A DNA stretch of 5,404 nt from an uncultured Collinsella sp. (GTDB taxonomy: Bacteria; Actinomycetota; Coriobacteriia; Coriobacteriales; Coriobacteriaceae): the NCBI GenBank assembly GCA_900552995.1, contig USBX01000079.1, positions 1 to 5,404 of the forward strand, read 5' to 3'. Numbering within the stretch: position 1 is the first letter of the stretch; every line of letters starts with the position of its first letter. This document shows, piece after piece, positions 1 to 4,174 of the stretch. Both the position numbers and the translations under genes were made by a program. The notes below the pieces were generated by a model. It did not search any database and was not told where the DNA came from. It saw nothing but the letters and a program-made list of their open reading frames with translations.

Positions 1-50
1 TACGAGATTAGCGAGTGTCTCGTGGGCTCGGAGATGTGTATAAGAGACAG
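1..50 (+). other. Untrimmed Illumina Nextera i7 adapter (artefact)
   Basis: The first 50 bases read as the 3' end of the P7 oligo (1-8), an 8-base index TAGCGAGT (9-16), the Nextera read-2 stem GTCTCGTGGGCTCGG (17-31) and the 19-bp Tn5 mosaic end AGATGTGTATAAGAGACAG (32-50). This order is exactly that of a Nextera library adapter. It is library-preparation sequence left on a contig end, not a resident transposon. It breaks the rplC reading frame at base 51 and marks the point where genomic sequence begins. Confidence 0.98.
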
Positions 51-494
51 CTGACCGATAGAACCGGGGTGACGCTGGAAGTGAGAACCATGCGTCATAG
101 GACCGCGGCGCTGACCCCAGCGCTTGATGCGACCCTGGAAGCCCTTACCCTTGGAGGTACCGATGACGTCGACCTTCTCGACATCAGCGAAATCAGCGAC
201 GGTGACGACCTCGCCGACCTTGTGCTCCTCGCCGTTCTCGACGCGGACCTCACGAAGGAAGCGGACAGGCTCGACGCCAGCCTTGGCGAAGTGACCAGCC
301 ATGGGCTTGTTCACGTTCTTGGCCTTGATGTCGCCGAAACCGATCTGGACGGCGTCATAGCCGTCGGTTGCCTGAGTTTTAACCTGCGAGACAGCGCAGG
401 GGCCAGCCTGGATGACCGTGACGGGAACGACGTTATCGTCCTCGTCCCAAACCTGGGTCATGCCAATCTTGCGGCCGAGAATCATGCTGATCAA
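51..494 (-). CDS. rplC: 50S ribosomal protein L3 (uL3), 3' part missing
   Basis: This encodes the N-terminal 148 residues of ribosomal protein L3, which binds 23S rRNA early in large-subunit assembly and reaches toward the peptidyl-transferase centre. Visible hallmarks are the start GRKIGMTQVWDE (residues 7-18), the VTVIQAGPC segment (25-33), the basic loop SKGKGFQGRIKRWGQRRGP (114-132) and the family signature ending PGSIGQ (143-148). Bacterial L3 is about 205-220 residues, so roughly the last 60-70 are lost where the adapter begins; this is a sequencing boundary, not a natural truncation. I chose TTG at 494 (MISMILGRK) because GGGA at 505-502 sits 7 bases before it; ATG at 485 (MILGRK) is the alternative and has no well-placed ribosome-binding site. 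rpsJ, the usual upstream neighbour, is not seen within the 448 bases before the next gene. Confidence 0.93.
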
Positions 495-501
495 GATATG
501 A

Positions 502-566
502 TCCCAACTCTCGCGTGGTCTTGGGACAATGCGTACACCACCGAGCGTACGCCCCTAGAGGACCAC
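502..566 (-). promoter_or_regulatory. Candidate structured leader overlapping the rplC ribosome-binding site
   Basis: On the minus strand, in transcript order, three exact 6-bp pairings can be drawn: GTGGTC (566-561) with GACCAC (520-515); GCGTAC (552-547) with GTACGC (536-531); and TCCCAA (526-521) with TTGGGA (507-502). The first pairing lands in the loop of the third, so the two would form an H-type pseudoknot or be alternative states. TTGGGA contains the GGGA proposed as the ribosome-binding site for the TTG start at 494, so closing that stem would hide it. Autogenous leader control is well known for ribosomal protein operons such as S10; assigning this segment to such a role is my inference from pairing alone. 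Confidence 0.4.
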
Positions 567-677
567 TACTTACACGACGTGCTCCCCAGCCTTGTATTTC
601 GCCCGGGCTACCTGACAACCCTATTAAGCAGGCATTTTGTCCAGCCAGAATACTCCCCTGGTTTCACACAGCTGTTT

Positions 678-707
678 AGTATACACGGCTGCGGGCGTAT
701 CCATCGA
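678..707 (-). promoter_or_regulatory. Possible promoter for the rplC operon
   Basis: The minus strand carries TATACT (683-678), a five-of-six match to the sigma-70/SigA -10 box. The best -35 at 18-base spacing is TCGATG (707-702), only three of six. A transcript starting near 671 would have a leader of about 175 bases before the TTG start, similar in scale to known S10-operon leaders. The weak -35 keeps confidence low. Confidence 0.3.
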
Positions 708-761
708 GATTCATATTTCACTCACATTGTTTACGCAGGTAAAGTGCGTGGAGTCGCTTGG

Positions 762-898
762 GCTTGGCAGAGGGGCGGCGAAATATATTAAGTTTGCTGC
801 TCTACAGTCCTGCGCAAGACGGAAAGCACATTAAGTGCTTTCCTTTGCGTGCGGAACTCGCGACAAACTTAATATATTTCGCCGCCCCTCTGCCAAGC
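762..898. repeat. Perfect 35-bp inverted repeat with a 67-base centre
   Basis: Bases 762-796 are the exact reverse complement of 864-898; pairing stops abruptly at 761/899 and 797/863. Each arm joins a GC-rich part (GCTTGGCAGAGGGGCGGCG) to an AT-rich part (AAATATATTAAGTTTG). The centre holds a second 9-bp hairpin (821-829 / 835-843) plus weaker partial pairing outside it, so the whole 137 bases can fold into a long interrupted hairpin. The centre of the outer repeat (830) and that of the inner hairpin (832) differ, which argues against a simple fold-back amplification chimera. No clear target-site duplication flanks the arms. It could be a bidirectional terminator, a small palindromic repeat element, or two opposed copies of a dispersed repeat. 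Confidence 0.9.
821..843 (-). terminator. Inner hairpin, possible terminator after the phosphatase gene
   Basis: A perfect 9-bp stem, GGAAAGCAC with GTGCTTTCC, encloses a 5-base loop. Read on the minus strand it lies 100 bases downstream of the phosphatase stop codon and 327 bases before the rplC start, a sensible place to separate two units. What follows on the minus strand is GTCTTG rather than a run of T, so it is a weak intrinsic terminator at best. The plus-strand side has TTT directly after the stem, which leaves bidirectional use open. Confidence 0.4.
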
Positions 899-942
899 TC
901 GGGAGACGACACGTTGATGTCTGCTTAACTCTGCTCGCTCAG

Positions 943-1569
943 CTAATTACTTTGTTGGGGGTCCACTATTTGCTGGAGGGTGAACTTGCATTGCATTGGC
1001 TCGCCCTCTGCTTGTGGCTTTGCCTCATCGAAATCAAAAATCATGATGGCGCAGTTGGGGAGTTTTGTTGGGAGCTCGAAGCCCTCTGGGGCTGCAGCCT
1101 TGATGAATTGGCGGCTGGCGCTGCCGTGGCTTACTGCTAGGAGGGTTTCGATGCCCTCGGCGCCCATGAGATTGGTGAGGGTGCCCACCATGCGCTCTTG
1201 CAGCGCGCGGCTTCCTTCTCCTCCGAAGGGGACCAAGTCCTCGCCTGGATCCCAGACGTCGGTGGGTAGGGCGTCGTGGGGGCCTTCTTCGAAGGTGCCG
1301 TAGCTGCGCTCGATGATGCCTTCGCAGGGCTCGACTGCTGCATCCCGGCCGAGGAGTTCGGTTGCGACGAGACTTGCCGTGTCCATGGCTCGGCCTAAGG
1401 GCGAAGAGACCACTTTATCGGGGACGACGTCGTGGGCCTTGAGCCATGCGGCTGCCATTCCCGCTTGTTTGCGGCCCAGGTCGGTCAACGGTGAATCGCA
1501 GCGGCCCTGGACCAGCTTTTTGACGTTGAACTCCGTCTGACCGTGGCGGAGTAGGTATAGGCGCTTCAT
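943..1569 (-). CDS. Histidine phosphatase family protein (phosphoglycerate-mutase-like)
   Basis: This 208-residue cytoplasmic protein belongs to the histidine phosphatase (RHG) superfamily. The N-terminal strand carries the RHG motif: Arg8, the phospho-acceptor His9 and Gly10, in LLRHGQTEFN. Other catalytic-pocket elements are SSPLGRA with Arg60, the acid Glu87 in IIERSYGTFEEG, and the second histidine His148 in AVSHGSASRQF. Length and motif order are normal, so it is probably active. The family includes phosphoglycerate mutases, cobalamin-type phosphatases and broad phosphatases; the substrate cannot be told from sequence, and the gene need not be glycolytic. AAGGGGAG (1580-1573) lies just before the ATG and supports the start. 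The exporter gene ends 39 bases upstream on the same strand with no terminator between them, so co-transcription is likely. The C-terminal 20 residues (after about 188) are poorly conserved in kind. Confidence 0.92.
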   Translation of the reverse strand: MKRLYLLRHGQTEFNVKKLVQGRCDSPLTDLGRKQAGMAAAWLKAHDVVPDKVVSSPLGRAMDTASLVATELLGRDAAVEPCEGIIERSYGTFEEGPHDALPTDVWDPGEDLVPFGGEGSRALQERMVGTLTNLMGAEGIETLLAVSHGSASRQFIKAAAPEGFELPTKLPNCAIMIFDFDEAKPQAEGEPMQCKFTLQQIVDPQQSN

Positions 1570-1608
1570 GCTCTCCCCTTCTGCATAACTTGCTTTTTCG
1601 GCACAGCC

Positions 1609-2763
1609 CTACTCGTGGGTATGGCCTACGTAGTCCTCGTCAATCGTGATCTTGGCGACCGACTTGGGATATTCCGATTCGACCCGTTTCGCCAACGCGC
1701 GCTTCAGGTCCTCGGCGCTCATCGCCAAATCCGAGGGACGTACGCAGTCAAAGATCACGTTGGTATGCGTGGGGCCCGGAACACAGCGTAGGTCGTGGAT
1801 CGAGAGGCGGCTATCAATCTCTTGAGCCATAGCGTTGATGCGCAGACGCATGCTCGCCACCTTTGGATCGTCGGTCACGATGGGATCGTAATGGAGCGTG
1901 ACGATCATGCCGTCTTCGACCCTAAACGACTGCTCGATGTTATCGAGCGTGTCGTGACTTTCCAGCGGGCTGGCCTCGGCTGCCATCTCGGCGTGAGCGC
2001 TTGCGAACTTCCTGCCCGGGCCGTAGTCGTGAACCATCAAATCGTGAACGCCCAAAACGCCGGGGTAGCTCATGATCTTGTCTCGAATGTGCTTGACCAG
2101 CTTTGGATCGGGTGCCTGGCCCAAAAGCGGGCTCACCGTATCCTGGATGAGCTCAAAGCCGCTCCAGCCGATATAGGCGCCAACGGCAAGGCCGACCCAT
2201 GCGTCAAGATTGATGTGCGTCACCTGCGAAACAATTGCGCACGCCAGCACGGCACCCGTAGCTAGGACATCGTTCTTTGAGTCCTGAGCGGTCGCATGCA
2301 GCGTCTCGGACTCAATGCGATCGCCGAGCTTTTGGTTGAGGGCCGCCATCCAGAGCTTAACAATCATCGAAAGCACCAAGACTGCCACCAGGGCAAGCGA
2401 GAACTCGACAGGTTCGGGGTGGATGATGCGCTCAACCGAGGACTTCACCAGCTCAACGCCAATCAGCAGCACGAGCGCCGCCACGACCAGACCCGAGAGA
2501 TACTCGTAGCGGCCATGTCCGTAAGGATGCTCGGGGTCGGCCGGCTTGCCCGCCAGCTTAAAGCCAAGCACGCTCACGATGTTCGAGCTGGCATCGGACA
2601 GGTTGTTCATGGCGTCCGCCACAATCGAAACCGATCCCGACAGCACGCCAATTGCACCCTTCGCAGCGCAAAGCGCAACATTGGCGAGAATACACACTAT
2701 GCCCGTCAACGTGCCCACGCGCGCACGGTCGCCCTGCGCACGCTTAACAATCCACTCGACCAT
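1609..2763 (-). CDS. Cation diffusion facilitator exporter, probably Mn(II)
   Basis: This 384-residue inner-membrane protein is a cation diffusion facilitator, a proton-coupled exporter of divalent metals. About six membrane segments occupy residues 17-210. Segment 2 contains DAMNNLSDASSN (50-61), followed by the family motif HPYGHGRYEYLSG (79-91). Segment 5 contains DSKNDVLATG (161-170). The four residues matching the transport site are Asn53, Asp57, Asp161 and Asp165. Zn/Cd exporters usually have His in this set, while the Asn-Asp-Asp-Asp pattern is, from memory, that of Streptococcus MntE, so Mn(II) is the favoured substrate. The cytoplasmic part appears to hold two successive domains (about 215-293 and 300-378), giving a longer tail than the roughly 300-residue CDF proteins. 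The chain ends in HTHE. ATG at 2763 follows GGGGGCGG with 6-base spacing. It is first of a likely two-gene unit with the phosphatase. Confidence 0.93.
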   Translation of the reverse strand: MVEWIVKRAQGDRARVGTLTGIVCILANVALCAAKGAIGVLSGSVSIVADAMNNLSDASSNIVSVLGFKLAGKPADPEHPYGHGRYEYLSGLVVAALVLLIGVELVKSSVERIIHPEPVEFSLALVAVLVLSMIVKLWMAALNQKLGDRIESETLHATAQDSKNDVLATGAVLACAIVSQVTHINLDAWVGLAVGAYIGWSGFELIQDTVSPLLGQAPDPKLVKHIRDKIMSYPGVLGVHDLMVHDYGPGRKFASAHAEMAAEASPLESHDTLDNIEQSFRVEDGMIVTLHYDPIVTDDPKVASMRLRINAMAQEIDSRLSIHDLRCVPGPTHTNVIFDCVRPSDLAMSAEDLKRALAKRVESEYPKSVAKITIDEDYVGHTHE

Positions 2764-2775
2764 CTACATCCGCCC

Positions 2776-2820
2776 CCACGGTACTATCTATATATCTATT
2801 GCTCAAACGGATTGTAGTGT
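2776..2820 (-). promoter_or_regulatory. Possible promoter region of the metal-exporter gene
   Basis: Only 79 bases separate the upstream terminator from the exporter start, so a promoter should be here. The minus strand has an AT-rich tract with overlapping TATATA and TATAGA boxes (2797-2784), suitable as a -10 close to the start codon. I see no good -35 at 16-18 bases upstream. The tract is a near-repeat (ATCTATATATCTAT on the plus strand), which could also be an operator half-site arrangement. The space is too short for a full yybP-ykoY manganese riboswitch. Confidence 0.3.
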
Positions 2821-2842
2821 AGCCACTTTGTCCTCCAGATAC

Positions 2843-2875
2843 AAAAAGGCCGCAGCCCACACGGGCCGCAGCCTT
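2843..2875 (-). terminator. Rho-independent terminator after the EIIC gene
   Basis: On the minus strand a 13-bp stem (AAGGCTGCGGCCC with GGGCTGCGGCCTT, two G-U pairs) closes a GTGT tetraloop and runs into TTTTT. It lies 38 bases after the EIIC stop codon. It is a textbook intrinsic terminator and ends the accDA-EIIC unit, separating it from the metal-exporter unit. Confidence 0.93.
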
Positions 2876-2879
2876 GGAA

Positions 2880-2910
2880 TATGACAAAGGAATCGTCCTT
2901 TTGTCGCACA
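2880..2910. repeat. Imperfect palindrome downstream of the EIIC gene
   Basis: On the plus strand TGACAAAGGA is followed by ATCG and then TCCTTTTGTC, a 9-bp stem with one bulged T and a 4-base loop. It sits between the EIIC stop codon and the main terminator. Its ends (TGACA, GTCC, TTTGTC) match the element at 4144-4174 upstream of the same gene. It may add to 3'-end stability of the transcript, or be a degenerate copy of a dispersed palindrome. Confidence 0.6.
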
Positions 2911-2913
2911 GAT

Positions 2914-4128
2914 TTATGCGCTTGCTTCAGCAGCGCTCGCCACTGTTTCGAGCGAATCAGCTGCGTCTTCTGCCGCCTGCATCTTTGTCGGCACCACGCC
3001 AAAACAGCAGCTCAGCGCCGCAGACACCGCAAATGCTGCGCCGCCGGCAGCGCAGCACCACAGCAGATTCGAGATGCCGCCCGTGGCAAAGCCAATGACC
3101 ATAAGAACATTCGTCATACCGATGGTATAAGCCGTAACGTGGCCTACGGCCGCAACAAGGCCTCCGACGGCGCCGCCAACGGCCATGCACGTCAGACACC
3201 TGCCATATTTAAAGCCGCATCCGTACAGCGCTGGCTCGCTTACGCCGCCAAGAATACCCGAGATTGAATAGCCCAGCATGAGCGCCTTCTCGTCCTTATC
3301 CGCAACGCGGAGCGACGCGCCAAAGGGCATACCCCAAACGGCGAACGTTGCCATCGTCGCGGCGATCAGGATGCACGAATCCGTTCCCACACTCATAAAC
3401 TGCGCATAGGCGAGCGATAGGACAACGTTGCTGACACCCGCGATCTTTAGGAACTCCCAGCCCGCGGCAAGCCCCATGAGCGTGAGCAGCGACACGATGC
3501 CACCGGAATTGCCAAGCATAAACATAAGCTGGCCCAACAGCATGCCCAGATAGCTGCCTGCCGGCGCCGTAACACACAGCGACACCGGAACCATGACAAG
3601 CATGGTTGCAAACGGTACAAAAGAAAACGCCACAGCCTGAGGGATAGTGCGCTTAAAGAAACGCTCCACCTGCCATAGCACGGGCACCGAGATGAGAACC
3701 GGAATAACAGTCGTTGTGTAATCGTTGACCGGCGCGGGAAGCAGACCATACACGAAAGTCATCGCTGCCCCCGTCGTCGATGCGGCATCGACGAGCTTAA
3801 GCAGATCGGGCGCAATCAATACGCCGCCCAGCATCATGCCCAGCTGCTCCGAGCAACCGAGCTGGCGGGCGGCCGCCCAACCAAGATAAATGGGCAAAAA
3901 GTAGTAGCCGGCGTTATAGAGCCAACTGTAGAACAGGCGATAGATTTCGGAATCGGCAGACCACAGGCCCAGCATGCCTTCGCCCATAATGACGGCGGCG
4001 GTGCGGAACAACGCCGCGCAAACAATAAACGGCAGCGCCGACATCATGCTTTTGGACAGATAGTCCACCACGGCCATGGCGTTTGATGAAACCGTCGTTG
4101 TAAACGAGGTGTTAGAAACTTGTGACAT
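2914..4128 (-). CDS. PTS EIIC permease, glucose/beta-glucoside superfamily, standalone
   Basis: This 404-residue integral membrane protein matches the EIIC translocation domain of the glucose/beta-glucoside PTS superfamily, which carries sugar across the membrane while EIIB phosphorylates it. Recognisable features are AGYYFLPIYLGWAAARQLG (73-91), NDYTTTVIPVLISV (135-148), which corresponds to the family's YSSSVIPI stretch, and GGVSEPALYGCG (294-305) with Glu298, the counterpart of the G-I-T-E-P-A sugar-site motif. About ten hydrophobic segments span residues 30-375, then an acidic, Ala-rich tail. There is no EIIB domain with its phospho-cysteine and no EIIA, so partners must act in trans. The GLHWG stretch typical of beta-glucoside EIIC appears as GLAAGWEF (219-226), without the His. 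ATG at 4128 is chosen because GAAAGG (4140-4135) precedes it by 6 bases; the 100 codons open further upstream overlap accDA and look like its shadow. Substrate unknown. Confidence 0.87.
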   Translation of the reverse strand: MSQVSNTSFTTTVSSNAMAVVDYLSKSMMSALPFIVCAALFRTAAVIMGEGMLGLWSADSEIYRLFYSWLYNAGYYFLPIYLGWAAARQLGCSEQLGMMLGGVLIAPDLLKLVDAASTTGAAMTFVYGLLPAPVNDYTTTVIPVLISVPVLWQVERFFKRTIPQAVAFSFVPFATMLVMVPVSLCVTAPAGSYLGMLLGQLMFMLGNSGGIVSLLTLMGLAAGWEFLKIAGVSNVVLSLAYAQFMSVGTDSCILIAATMATFAVWGMPFGASLRVADKDEKALMLGYSISGILGGVSEPALYGCGFKYGRCLTCMAVGGAVGGLVAAVGHVTAYTIGMTNVLMVIGFATGGISNLLWCCAAGGAAFAVSAALSCCFGVVPTKMQAAEDAADSLETVASAAEASA

Positions 4129-4134
4129 GGAACG

Positions 4135-4140
4135 CCTTTC
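4135..4140 (-). promoter_or_regulatory. Ribosome-binding site fixing the EIIC start
   Basis: GAAAGG on the minus strand stands 6 bases before ATG at 4128. It decides the start, since the same frame stays open for 100 more codons into accDA without sensible protein. Confidence 0.75.
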
Positions 4141-4143
4141 CCA

Positions 4144-4174
4144 ATGTGACATGCGGGCTGTCCCTTTGTCACAT
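4144..4174. repeat. Inverted repeat spanning the accDA stop codon
   Basis: ATGTGAC (4144-4150) and GTCACAT (4168-4174) are exact 7-bp inverted repeats 17 bases apart. The second arm includes the final Met codon and TGA stop of accDA. A further copy of TGTGACATG (4121-4129, also 4145-4153) covers the EIIC start codon. On the minus strand no T run follows, so this is not an intrinsic terminator. It may affect readthrough or translation of EIIC, or be a degenerate dispersed palindrome related to 2880-2910. Confidence 0.6.

Larger units (their letters stand above)
495..942. other. Gene-free region between rplC and the phosphatase gene
   Basis: No reading frame here looks like a real protein on either strand. 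The frames that stay open are antisense to rplC or to the phosphatase, or cross the inverted repeat. In particular no C-terminus of ribosomal protein S10 is found ahead of rplC. The contents are structural: paired elements beside the rplC start (502-566), a promoter-like TATACT (678-683), and a 137-base inverted-repeat structure (762-898) with an inner hairpin. The region probably combines the 3' end of the phosphatase transcript with the promoter and leader of the ribosomal protein operon. Confidence 0.7.

Noticed and set aside
32..50. Tn5 mosaic end as evidence of a resident transposon
   Set aside because: It is joined to P7, index and Nextera stem sequence in library order, so it is an adapter.
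15..791. A 258-codon plus-strand open frame
   Set aside because: It begins inside the sequencing adapter and runs antisense through rplC, whose minus-strand protein is unmistakable. It has no family resemblance.
762..898. Transposon or MITE with 35-bp terminal inverted repeats
   Set aside because: No target-site duplication is visible beside the arms and nothing inside suggests mobility. It remains possible, but I cannot support it from one copy.
762..898. Fold-back amplification chimera
   Set aside because: Such an artefact would pair without interruption to the turning point. Here the central 67 bases differ and the inner hairpin has a different centre.
835..1140. A 101-codon plus-strand frame starting in the inner hairpin
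   Set aside because: Most of it is antisense to the phosphatase gene and the start is within the inverted repeat. No domain or ribosome-binding site supports it, although such frames may be annotated as hypothetical proteins in related genomes.
2764..2842. Manganese riboswitch (yybP-ykoY) before the exporter
   Set aside because: The 79 bases available are too few once a promoter is allowed for, and I see none of the conserved loop sequences.
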